This document shows, one piece after another, positions 33,966 to 41,720 of a DNA stretch of 64,000 bases. Source of the stretch: Maribacter algarum (ex Zhang et al. 2020) (GTDB lineage: Bacteria; Bacteroidota; Bacteroidia; Flavobacteriales; Flavobacteriaceae); assembly GCF_005885635.1 (NCBI RefSeq), contig NZ_VATY01000003.1, positions 248,001-312,000 on the forward strand, given 5' to 3'. A program made the translations under genes and the position numbers. Each line of letters begins with the position of its first letter. Positions within the stretch are counted from its first letter, which is position 1. The notes below the pieces were generated by a model. That model did no database searches. It saw nothing but the letters and a program-made list of their open reading frames with translations, and was not told where the DNA came from.

Positions 33966-34903
33966 AGGTTTGAAACTATTTTCTTAGCTTCCTCAAACTC
34001 CCGCATCATATCTACAACGATTTGTGCTGCTGGTTTGATATCATGAATCAAAGCGGAAACTTGACCAATTTCCAATTCGCCTTCTTCCATATCACCTTCG
34101 AACATGCCACGTTTGGCTCTTGCCCGACCCAAAACTTCTTTTAGTTCTTCTATTGATGCACCTCTCGCATAAGCTGCTTGAACATCATTGTAAAACTTGT
34201 TTTTGATAAGTCGCACAGGTGCTAATTCCTTTAAAGTTAAATGAGTGTCCCCTTCACTGGCCTCAACTACTTTCTGTTTAAATGCTTCATGTGAAGAAGC
34301 TTCACGACTTGCCACAAAACGACTACCTACTTGAACTCCGTCGGCACCCAAAATCATCGCAGCTAGCATCGCTCTTCCTGTAGCAATACCTCCAGCGGCA
34401 ATGATAGGAATGGTCACTTTTTCTTTCACAGAGGGGATTAAAGTCAAGGTAGTTGTTTCATCACGACCGTTATGTCCACCTGCTTCAAAGCCTTCGGCAA
34501 CGATGGCATCGACGCCAGCTTCCTGAGATTTCAAAGCAAACTTTAAGCTACTCACCACATGAACAACAGTGATTCCTTTTTCCTTAAAATAAGAGGTCCA
34601 GGTTTTCGGATTTCCTGCAGAGGTAAATACAATCTTTACACCCATTTCTACAATAATTTCCATCAGCTCTTTCAAATCAGGATAGAGCATTGGTACATTC
34701 ACTCCGAAAGGTTTATGCGTAGCATGTTGGCATTTTTGAATATGTTCGCGTAACACTTCAGGGTACATACTTCCGGCACCAATAATTCCTAGTCCTCCAG
34801 CATTTGATACTGCTGAAGCCAATCGCCAACCACTAGCCCAAATCATTCCTGCTTGAATGATGGGGTATTGGATTTTGAAGAGTTCTGTTATTTTGTTTTG
34901 CAT
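33962..34903 (-). CDS. nitronate monooxygenase-like flavin enzyme
   Basis: About 313 residues of the nitronate monooxygenase/2-nitropropane dioxygenase family, FMN-dependent TIM barrels that oxidise nitronates or reduce enoyl-ACP (FabK-like). Visible features are the N-terminal FKIQYPIIQAGMIWASG, the GLGIIGAGSM loop, the AEGFEAGGHNGRD segment with the catalytic-region histidine, and the FMN phosphate site IIAAGGIATGRAMLAAMILGADGVQVGSRF. I use the ATG at 34903; the longer frame to 34924 runs into a palindromic repeat element. FabK-type enoyl reductase and general NMO functions cannot be separated by eye. mnmA lies upstream in the same direction with that repeat between them. Confidence 0.87.
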   Translation of the reverse strand: MQNKITELFKIQYPIIQAGMIWASGWRLASAVSNAGGLGIIGAGSMYPEVLREHIQKCQHATHKPFGVNVPMLYPDLKELMEIIVEMGVKIVFTSAGNPKTWTSYFKEKGITVVHVVSSLKFALKSQEAGVDAIVAEGFEAGGHNGRDETTTLTLIPSVKEKVTIPIIAAGGIATGRAMLAAMILGADGVQVGSRFVASREASSHEAFKQKVVEASEGDTHLTLKELAPVRLIKNKFYNDVQAAYARGASIEELKEVLGRARAKRGMFEGDMEEGELEIGQVSALIHDIKPAAQIVVDMMREFEEAKKIVSNL

Positions 34904-34919
34904 TTGTATAGATGTTTCT

Positions 34920-34984
34920 GTCACCTCGAGCAGAGTCGAGAGGAACTCAATCCGAACATCGTTCTCGACTCCGCTCGAACTGAC
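34920..34984. repeat. palindromic intergenic element between mnmA and the NMO-like gene
   Basis: The left arm (34920-34943) contains TCGAGC-A-GAGTCGAGA. The right arm (34962-34984), reversed, contains TCGAGC-G-GAGTCGAGA. GTCA is at both outer ends, about 18 of 22 positions pair, and the loop is 18 bases. I recall similar REP-like sequences scattered through flavobacterial genomes. It could also act as an RNA hairpin between the two genes. Confidence 0.7.
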
Positions 34985-34990
34985 CGAGGG

Positions 34991-36181
34991 CTAAGAAATC
35001 ACTCCCGACCCTATAAGTTCGTCCTCTAGGTACCAAGCTACAAACTGACCTTCTGTAATTGCGGATTGTTTCTCTTCGAAATCCACATAAAGCCCGCCAT
35101 CAACTTTGTATAAGGTTGCCTTTTCCAAAGCTTGTCGATACCGTATTCTTGCCATTACGCTCATTGTTCCATCAACTTTCAAAGCCAAATCAGGACGTAC
35201 CCAATGCAATTCCGCATCAGTTACAAATAGCGTTCTTCGATATAGACCCGGGTGACTTTTTCCTTGTCCCGTATAAATTACATTTTCCTCTACATCAGTT
35301 TCTATAACAAACAAAGGCTCCTTGGTGCCACCAACGTCCAAACCTTTTCTTTGTCCTTTTGTAAAATAATGCGCACCTTGGTGCTCGCCTACTATTTTGC
35401 CATCTTCAATATGGTAAACGGGTTTTGCTGAAGTATAGGCCAATTCGGCCTCTTTAGAATCAAATTCCATTTGCGAACGACGCAACTGGACTGCCCCCGC
35501 TGGAACCTCAACAATGACTCCCTTTTTAGGTTTCAATTTTTGCTGAAGAAATTCCGGTAGGCGAACCTTTCCTATAAAACAAAGTCCCTGAGAATCCTTT
35601 TTATCAGCAGTTATCAAATCATTGGCCGCAGCAATTTTCCGAACTTCAGGCTTTTGCAATTCCCCTATTGGAAAAAGAGTTTTAGACAATTGTTCTTGAG
35701 AAAGTTGGCACAAGAAATACGACTGATCCTTATTCGCATCTGCACCTGAAAGCAATTGATAGGTTTCACTCCCATCCGCATTTTGAATTGTTCCTTTCCG
35801 ACAATAGTGACCGGTAGCTACATAATCGGCGCCCAATTGAAGTGCAATTTTAAGAAACACATCAAATTTGATTTCGCGGTTACAAAGTACGTCTGGGTTT
35901 GGCGTCCTTCCCATCTCGTATTCCTTGAACATATAGTCGACAATCCGTTCTTTGTATTCCGCACTTAAATCAACCGTTTGAAACGGAATCCCCAATCTCT
36001 CTGCTACAATCAAAGCATCGTTGCTGTCTTCCAACCAAGGACATTCCTCGGAAATAGTCACGGAATCATCATGCCAGTTCTTCATAAAAAGACCTATTAC
36101 CTCATACCCCTGTTCTTTCAAAAGGTATGCAGCCACACTAGAATCAACTCCGCCGGAAAGTCCGACAACCACTTTTTTCAT
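34991..36181 (-). CDS. mnmA: tRNA-specific 2-thiouridylase
   Basis: A 396-residue cytoplasmic enzyme that inserts sulfur at position 2 of the wobble uridine in tRNAs for Lys, Glu and Gln. The ATP PP-loop is at the start ([15 protein letters not shown]). The two catalytic cysteines are in [12 protein letters not shown] near residue 100 and [11 protein letters not shown] near 197. The substrate loop MKNWHDD and the C-terminal domain beginning around [14 protein letters not shown] are present. A promoter TTG, 20 bases, TAATTTTG lies about 30-60 bases upstream. Normal length; all key residues intact. Confidence 0.96.
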   Translation of the reverse strand: MKKVVVGLSGGVDSSVAAYLLKEQGYEVIGLFMKNWHDDSVTISEECPWLEDSNDALIVAERLGIPFQTVDLSAEYKERIVDYMFKEYEMGRTPNPDVLCNREIKFDVFLKIALQLGADYVATGHYCRKGTIQNADGSETYQLLSGADANKDQSYFLCQLSQEQLSKTLFPIGELQKPEVRKIAAANDLITADKKDSQGLCFIGKVRLPEFLQQKLKPKKGVIVEVPAGAVQLRRSQMEFDSKEAELAYTSAKPVYHIEDGKIVGEHQGAHYFTKGQRKGLDVGGTKEPLFVIETDVEENVIYTGQGKSHPGLYRRTLFVTDAELHWVRPDLALKVDGTMSVMARIRYRQALEKATLYKVDGGLYVDFEEKQSAITEGQFVAWYLEDELIGSGVIS

Positions 36182-36209
36182 TTTAATCTAAAATTGGGGT
36201 ACAAAAGTA

Positions 36210-36240
36210 CAAAATTAAACAGGTAAGCATCTACAGGCAA
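36210..36240 (-). promoter_or_regulatory. housekeeping-type promoter of mnmA
   Basis: On the minus strand TTG (36240-36238), 20 bases, TAATTTTG (36217-36210). This matches the Bacteroidota -33/-7 pattern and spacing. An overlapping second box, TACTTTTG, lies at 36209-36202. Confidence 0.5.
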
Positions 36241-36275
36241 TAAAGACAAAATCTTAGTTAAAAAAACTATTACAA

Positions 36276-36301
36276 GCAACCCTAAACGATTTTAACCATC
36301 T
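36276..36301 (+). promoter_or_regulatory. ECF-type promoter element before FAS1 gene 1
   Basis: GCAAC (36276-36280), 16 bases, CATCT (36297-36301), 60 bases before the ATG at 36362. The A-run and CAA just upstream of GCAACC are also shared with the other two FAS1 genes. Confidence 0.6.
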
Positions 36302-36361
36302 ATCGGTAGTAGGGTTCATTGCTAATGAATTGTTTTAACTTTGAAAGATAAATTGATACAT

Positions 36362-37354
36362 ATGAAAAAGTTCTTGGGAGTAAAAAGTTTTTTGATTTTA
36401 ATAATTGTAGGACTTGTCATAACTTCCTGTAATATTGATGATGGTACAGATACCATACCCATACCGGAAACAGATATTGTGGAAATCGCTGCGGCAAATG
36501 CAGATCTATCTTCTTTAGTTGCCGCCTTGCAAAGAGCAGACTTAGATAACACACTAAAAGGTGCCGGGCCATTTACTGTATTGGCTCCAACAAATACTGC
36601 TTTTTCAAGTTTCTTATCCGCAAATGGCTTTGCGAATTTGGAGGCTGTTCCAGCGGAAGTCTTAGAACAGATTTTACTAAATCATGTTGTGACGGGTAGA
36701 GTGGACTCCGCACCCCTAATCAATCTCCAGCGCAACTATTTACAGACCTTGGCCGATGGGCCTAATGGGTCCAAATTATCGCTTTACTTTGATGCAGTCA
36801 ATGGTGTGGAATTTAATGGATTATCGTCGGTCATAGAAACGGATGTTGTTGCTGAAAACGGCATTATTCATATTGTCGATCAAGTTATTGCACCACCAAC
36901 GATCGACACATTCATCTCATCTGATGAGAATTTTGAAGTTTTTGCTACCGCTCTGGATGCAGCGGCAGTAGCGTCAGATTTACCCGAAAATTTAAAGGAA
37001 GGTGCAGGTGGGCCGTATACTGTCTTTGTACCAAGCGAGCAAGCCTTTGACAACCTTTTGGCAACAAATGGGGATTGGGATTTTGTAAGTGATATAGAAG
37101 AGAATCTTTTGGCTGCCGTCCTTGAACATCATGTCTTAAATGGCAATATCCGATCAACCGATATTGTTGCTGGTAATATGGTCGCTACCCTTGAGGGAGA
37201 TCAAATAACTATATCGTCTAGGGATGGTAATTTAGAAATTACCGATGGTTCAGGAAATGAAGGTACACCAATAGAAATCGTTGATATTCAGGCAGCGAAT
37301 GGAGTTATCCATGTTATATCGAACAATGTTTTACTGCCTGATACCACGAACTGA
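36362..37354 (+). CDS. lipoprotein with two FAS1 (fasciclin) domains
   Basis: About 330 residues. MKKFLGVKSFLILIIVGLVITSC followed by NIDDGTD is a lipobox with an acidic export signal. Domain 1 spans about residues 40-180 and contains the FAS1 marks GPFTVLAPTNTAFSSFL and NHVV, ending GIIHIVDQVIAPP. Domain 2, about 185-330, has GPYTVFVPSEQAFDNLL, HHVL and NGVIHVISNNVLLP. FAS1 domains are extracellular adhesion modules that bind matrix or each other. This is the first and shortest of three adjacent FAS1 genes. It is followed by a clear terminator and preceded by the GCAAC-type element. The ATG at 36362 is preferred to 36341. Confidence 0.9.
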   Translation: MKKFLGVKSFLILIIVGLVITSCNIDDGTDTIPIPETDIVEIAAANADLSSLVAALQRADLDNTLKGAGPFTVLAPTNTAFSSFLSANGFANLEAVPAEVLEQILLNHVVTGRVDSAPLINLQRNYLQTLADGPNGSKLSLYFDAVNGVEFNGLSSVIETDVVAENGIIHIVDQVIAPPTIDTFISSDENFEVFATALDAAAVASDLPENLKEGAGGPYTVFVPSEQAFDNLLATNGDWDFVSDIEENLLAAVLEHHVLNGNIRSTDIVAGNMVATLEGDQITISSRDGNLEITDGSGNEGTPIEIVDIQAANGVIHVISNNVLLPDTTN

Positions 37355-37371
37355 TAATTACTACCCACTTT

Positions 37372-37400
37372 AAAAAAACCGCCTTTGGGCGGTTTTTTTT
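37372..37400 (+). terminator. rho-independent terminator after FAS1 gene 1
   Basis: AAAAAACCGCC with GGCGGTTTTTT, a four-base loop (TTTG) and a T-run, 18 bases past the stop. It is a textbook intrinsic terminator, so the three FAS1 genes are separate transcription units. Confidence 0.9.
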
Positions 37401-37526
37401 ATGCAAATCACGAATCGAAGGCTAAACACCTAAAATTCTTTGCATTAAAAGATTGAACTCGGGCCTTCTACTTTCCTAAAGTATTTTTCATTCTGTTAAA
37501 CTTTTTGTAAAAATTGTTAAACAAAA

Positions 37527-37551
37527 GCAACCGTTATTTAATTATGCATCT
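37527..37551 (+). promoter_or_regulatory. ECF-type promoter element before FAS1 gene 2
   Basis: GCAAC (37527-37531), 15 bases, CATCT (37547-37551), about 86 bases before the ATG. The upstream GTTAAACAAAA stretch resembles the one before FAS1 gene 3. Confidence 0.6.
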
Positions 37552-37637
37552 CAGAAGTGGGTGATAAAGAAAATACTTAAGGTATTGCCTAAAACTCACA
37601 TTTTAAATGAAACAGTTAAATCACTAAAACAATTGCC

Positions 37638-39035
37638 ATGAAGAAATTTTTAAAAATGAAACAATTTACAACAGTGTTAATTTTGGCGCTATTTTTTGTT
37701 GCTTGTAGCGACGATGATAACGACAACCCTTTAATTGACCCACCAATGGCCATGCCCGATATCGCTGAGACTGCAATAGCTACACCTGACCTATCTAGTT
37801 TAGTTGCAGCTCTAACCCGTGCTGAATTAGTAGCAACTGTCCAGGGTGACGGACCATTTACAGTTTTCGCTCCAACGAACGATGCCTTCGCTGCTTTTTT
37901 AAGTGATAATGGTTTTGCAACTTTAGAGGATGTACCTGTTGATGTTTTGACCCAGGTTTTATTGAATCATGTTGTAGCAGGTAAAAATTTATCCTCTGGA
38001 TTCAGCACGAGCTACATTAGTTCTTCTTCAACGGCTGGTGTTGATGGGAGGGCATTAAGTCTTTATGTTGATACTACCAGTGGAGTTAAAATAAATGGCT
38101 CTACCGTTACCCAGGCTGATGTGGAAGCTTCAAATGGTGTAGTTCATATTGTTGACAAAGTAATTGGATTACCAACAATCGTCGACCACGCTATCAACAA
38201 CCCCGGATTAACTTCTTTGGTTGGGGCCCTAACCGCTGATGGTAATACAACGTTTACAGATTTACTTTCAGATGCCAGTGGCAAGTTCACAGTTTTAGCT
38301 CCAGTAAATGACGGATTTACGTCTTTTATGAACCTTAATGACAATGACATTAACGATGTACTTTCAAATCATGTGATAAGCGGAGCTGCTTTAGCTGCTG
38401 CCGATTTATCAAATACTTATGCAAACACTGTTGCCACAAATTCAGACGGAGATGCCTTGAGTATTTATATAAATACAGATGACGGAGTAAAATTTAATGG
38501 AACAAGTACAGCGGCCATTGCTGACATCGTTGCCACGAATGGAATTGTGCATGCCGTAGATCAAGTCATCGATTTACCGACAGTAGTTACCTTTGCCACT
38601 GCTGACCCAAATTTTTCAACTTTGGTTACCGCACTAACCGAATTGACCCCAGCTACTGATTTCGTTGCTGTTTTAAGTACGCTTACCGGTACAGACCCAG
38701 CACCATTTACCGTATTCGCACCAACTAATGATGCTTTTGGTAAATTGGCTGCTATTCCTGATGAAGCTGGTCTTACACCCATTTTACAGCATCATGTAAT
38801 TGCAGGGGCCAATATTCGTTCTGGTGATTTAACAGCAGATGGCACAACAGTTACCCCCGAAACTTTAGAAGGCGATACTTTTCAGATTATTTTGCCTGGT
38901 ACGGATGGAAATATTGCTAATGTAGTAGATGGAGCTAATAATGATGGAATAGGAATTGACGCAGTGGATGTTCAAGCCATAAACGGTGTGATACATGTTT
39001 TGGATACCGTATTATTTCCAAATTCAGATAACTAA
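37638..39035 (+). CDS. lipoprotein with three FAS1 domains
   Basis: A 465-residue surface-type lipoprotein: signal ending LFFVAC, then SDDDNDN, a strong acidic export tag. Three FAS1 domains follow. The first, about residues 40-185, has GPFTVFAPTNDAFAAFL and ends VVHIVDKVIGLP. The second, about 186-315, has GKFTVLAPVNDGFTSFM and ends IVHAVDQVIDLP. The third, about 316-463, has APFTVFAPTNDAFGKLA and ends VIHVLDTVLFP. Serine and threonine content is high, as in exposed adhesins. The third domain resembles the second domain of gene 1 (HHVI, NIRSGDL, NGVIHV), so the genes probably arose by duplication plus domain gain. Confidence 0.9.
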   Translation: MKKFLKMKQFTTVLILALFFVACSDDDNDNPLIDPPMAMPDIAETAIATPDLSSLVAALTRAELVATVQGDGPFTVFAPTNDAFAAFLSDNGFATLEDVPVDVLTQVLLNHVVAGKNLSSGFSTSYISSSSTAGVDGRALSLYVDTTSGVKINGSTVTQADVEASNGVVHIVDKVIGLPTIVDHAINNPGLTSLVGALTADGNTTFTDLLSDASGKFTVLAPVNDGFTSFMNLNDNDINDVLSNHVISGAALAAADLSNTYANTVATNSDGDALSIYINTDDGVKFNGTSTAAIADIVATNGIVHAVDQVIDLPTVVTFATADPNFSTLVTALTELTPATDFVAVLSTLTGTDPAPFTVFAPTNDAFGKLAAIPDEAGLTPILQHHVIAGANIRSGDLTADGTTVTPETLEGDTFQIILPGTDGNIANVVDGANNDGIGIDAVDVQAINGVIHVLDTVLFPNSDN

Positions 39036-39062
39036 GTTTTTTTGAAATAGAAGATTTTCTAA

Positions 39063-39088
39063 AGGACCGCAATAGCGGTCCTTTTTTT
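39063..39088 (+). terminator. rho-independent terminator after FAS1 gene 2
   Basis: AGGACCGC with GCGGTCCT, loop AATA, then TTTTTTT, about 27 bases past the stop. Confidence 0.9.
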
Positions 39089-39206
39089 ATGGAGTAAATC
39101 CGAATTGTCACTCTGCTGCATATCTATGATATCAAAAACCAAATAAGGTCAACAGTCCATAAAATTTTTTTTGTTTAATTTTTTTAAAAAAATAGTGAAC
39201 AATAAA

Positions 39207-39232
39207 GCAACCTTTTTAAGTTTAACTAATCT
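39207..39232 (+). promoter_or_regulatory. ECF-type promoter element before FAS1 gene 3
   Basis: GCAAC (39207-39211), 16 bases, AATCT (39228-39232), about 173 bases before the ATG. One base differs from the CATCT of the other FAS1 genes. Confidence 0.5.
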
Positions 39233-39405
39233 ACTTAATAATTAAACAAAACATTTTAGTTGTTTAACCTATTCCAGTTTTATAGGCATGTATTGTGCAC
39301 AACATCTTACAAAACTAACTTTTAGTTAAAGAATGGTTATCACCTAAAATAGAACTACCATTTGATTTTTAAACAATTTACTATTAAACAAAAACACTTT
39401 TTATT

Positions 39406-41430
39406 ATGAAAAAAAATGTCCCATTCAAAAGTTATTTGCTTCTTTCAGCACTTTTTTTGTTTTTCACTTCCTGTGAAAAAAACGTTGACATCAACGACTT
39501 CGAAAATAAAACACCTCCAAAAAACATAGTAGAAACCGCACAAGAAACTGATGCATTAAGTACTCTTGTCGCTGCACTCGCTAAAGCCGATGAAAGTGAA
39601 GGCACAGACTTAATAGGTACGCTAAGCAGCGAAGGCCCCTTTACAGTTTTTGCACCTACTAATGAGGCCTTTTCAAATTTGCTTTCCAGTTTAGACAATT
39701 ACAATTCTCTTGAAGATTTCTCAACAGATGAAGACAGGGCTGTTCTAACAACTATCCTTAGCTACCATGTAGTAGCAGGTGTCTCAGCTTTCTCGACTGA
39801 TTTGAGTAATAATCAAATGATTTCTACAGTTCAAGGAGAAGATGTTACAATAAACATTGATGCGGATGTGTTCATTCAAGATGCTACTGAAGTCGATGCT
39901 AAAGTAGTTATCGCCGATGTTGCAGCAAGTAATGGTGTGGTGCATGTTGTTGACAAAGTTTTGTTACCGCAAGCTATCATTGATGCTATTAATGATGCTG
40001 AAATGGAGGCTTTAGGTACATTGGTCGACCTCGTTGTTGCCACAGAACAATTATCCATATTAGAAGCAGCTGTTATTAAAGCAGGCCTTGCAGAAACATT
40101 GAGTAGCGAAGGTCCATTTACTGTTTTTGCACCTACCAATGATGCCTTTGTAGAATTACTAGGAATTTTAGGTGACGACTATCATGGTTTAGAAGATTTT
40201 GATACTCCCGAAGAAATGGACCTATTGAAAGACATTCTTTTATTCCATGTAATTCCGAATGCAACTGTCAAGGCAGCCGATTTAACCGAGGGCATGGTTC
40301 CAACAGCTTTAGAAGGGAATTCCATTGACATCATTTCCTTGGACAAAAGTTTCGTTATTGGTGATGCAACAGATACGAACGCTGCAATTACAGCTGTCGA
40401 TATCATGGCGTCAAATGGCGTTGCCCATATTATCGACAAGGTTCTTTTACCGCAATCGGCTGTTGATTTTGTGACTTCACTTAGGCTTAAAACAATAGTT
40501 GAAATAGCAGTGGAAACAGATGACTTGAGTTTGTTGGTAGACGCTTTGGTCCAAGCCAATGCCGGACTTGTAGAAGCGCTTGGCAGTGAAGGTCCGTTTA
40601 CAGTTTTTGCTCCAACAAATCACGCTTTTGTTGATTTACTCAAAGCACTGGGTGATGACTACCATAGCTTAGCTGATTTTGATACGGAAGAAGAAAAAGC
40701 ACTATTGGTAAAAGTACTTACTTATCACGTAGTGGCAGGAGTAGCTGCTTTCTCAACAGATTTGAAAGATGGCCAAATGATAGAAACACTGCAAGGCGAA
40801 AAAGTTGGCATTCGTCTAAATGGCGGAGTTCATATTGATGATGCCACAGATACCAATGCCTCTGTAGTTCTGGCTGATGTTAAAGCAAGCAATGGAGTGG
40901 TTCATGTAATCAACAAAGTACTACTTCCCCAAGAAGTGCTTGACATTTTAAATCCACCAACTCCAAATATTGTTGAACTTGCGCAATCGGTTGATGACTT
41001 AAGTATTTTGGTAGAAGCTTTGATACAAGCCGATGCTGGATTAGTAGAAGCTTTGAGCAGCAATGAATTCACTGTATTTGCACCCACCAATGAAGCTTTC
41101 ACAAATCTTTTTCATGCTTTAGGGAGTCAGTACAATAGTATTGCCGACTTCAATACACATGAAGAAAAAGCACTCTTGGCCAAGATTCTTACCTACCATG
41201 TTGTTAGCGGCGCCACAGTTGCTTCCGCCGACCTCAAGGATCACCAAAGAATACATACGGTACAAGGGGAAAGTATAGTCGCCTTTGTTGGAAACAGCAT
41301 AAAAATCAAGGATAAGACCTTTACCAAAGCTAAGGTCATTGCAGCGGATAACTTTGCTAGCAATGGTGTTGTTCACCTTATAGACAAAGTAATGCTGCCC
41401 AAGGAAGTATTGGATATCTTAAATCATTAA
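39406..41430 (+). CDS. lipoprotein with four FAS1 domains
   Basis: A 674-residue lipoprotein (signal ending FLFFTSC, then EKNVDIND). Four FAS1 domains of about 155 residues are easy to see from the repeated lead IVE-A--TD-LS-LV-AL. The core matches are GPFTVFAPTNEAFSNLL, GPFTVFAPTNDAFVELL, GPFTVFAPTNHAFVDLL and NEFTVFAPTNEAFTNLF. Each domain ends with GVVHVVDKVLLP or a close variant. Domains 1, 3 and 4 resemble each other more than they resemble domain 2, suggesting internal duplication. It is likely surface-exposed and adhesive. It is convergent with the giant SprB-repeat gene, with terminators for both in between. Confidence 0.9.
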   Translation: MKKNVPFKSYLLLSALFLFFTSCEKNVDINDFENKTPPKNIVETAQETDALSTLVAALAKADESEGTDLIGTLSSEGPFTVFAPTNEAFSNLLSSLDNYNSLEDFSTDEDRAVLTTILSYHVVAGVSAFSTDLSNNQMISTVQGEDVTINIDADVFIQDATEVDAKVVIADVAASNGVVHVVDKVLLPQAIIDAINDAEMEALGTLVDLVVATEQLSILEAAVIKAGLAETLSSEGPFTVFAPTNDAFVELLGILGDDYHGLEDFDTPEEMDLLKDILLFHVIPNATVKAADLTEGMVPTALEGNSIDIISLDKSFVIGDATDTNAAITAVDIMASNGVAHIIDKVLLPQSAVDFVTSLRLKTIVEIAVETDDLSLLVDALVQANAGLVEALGSEGPFTVFAPTNHAFVDLLKALGDDYHSLADFDTEEEKALLVKVLTYHVVAGVAAFSTDLKDGQMIETLQGEKVGIRLNGGVHIDDATDTNASVVLADVKASNGVVHVINKVLLPQEVLDILNPPTPNIVELAQSVDDLSILVEALIQADAGLVEALSSNEFTVFAPTNEAFTNLFHALGSQYNSIADFNTHEEKALLAKILTYHVVSGATVASADLKDHQRIHTVQGESIVAFVGNSIKIKDKTFTKAKVIAADNFASNGVVHLIDKVMLPKEVLDILNH

Positions 41431-41452
41431 GATAGGTTAGGTTAGTTGTTCT

Positions 41453-41507
41453 AAGCTTCCCTTTAAGAAGTTTCATTTTTGAAAGCCTCTTATTGGGAAG
41501 CTTTTTC
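41453..41507 (+). terminator. long-loop terminator after FAS1 gene 3
   Basis: AAGCTTCCC (41453-41461) pairs with GGGAAGCTT (41495-41503), followed by TTTTT. The 33-base loop contains a small inner hairpin (TTTCA with TGAAA). Confidence 0.65.
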
Positions 41508-41668
41508 ATGCAGTTCATCGATGTTTTTAAAGTAGTAAAATTTCAAACATCAACATAGCACACATTAGCATACAAAAAAGAACACTTGACAACTAAGTTT
41601 TTTTTTAACTGAAGTTATGCTGCATCTTTGACATCCCAAATCTTACCAAACTTAACCTACTTAGTGCT

Positions 41669-41703
41669 AAAAGCCCCAACATAAATGTTGGGGCTTTTTT
41701 ATT
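41669..41703 (-). terminator. bidirectional terminator between FAS1 gene 3 and the giant gene
   Basis: AAGCCCCAACA with TGTTGGGGCTT and a four-base loop. T-runs follow in both directions (TTTTTTATTA on plus, TTTTAGC on minus). It lies 18 bases past the stop of the giant minus-strand gene. Confidence 0.85.
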
Positions 41704-41720
41704 AGATATCGTTCAAATAA

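Larger units (their letters stand above)
39036..39405. other. non-coding stretch between FAS1 genes 2 and 3
   Basis: 370 AT-rich bases without a credible gene. It contains the FAS1 gene 2 terminator (39063-39088) and the GCAAC-type element (39207-39232). The remaining approximately 170 bases would be an unusually long leader for FAS1 gene 3. I see no stable hairpin in that leader. Confidence 0.6.
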
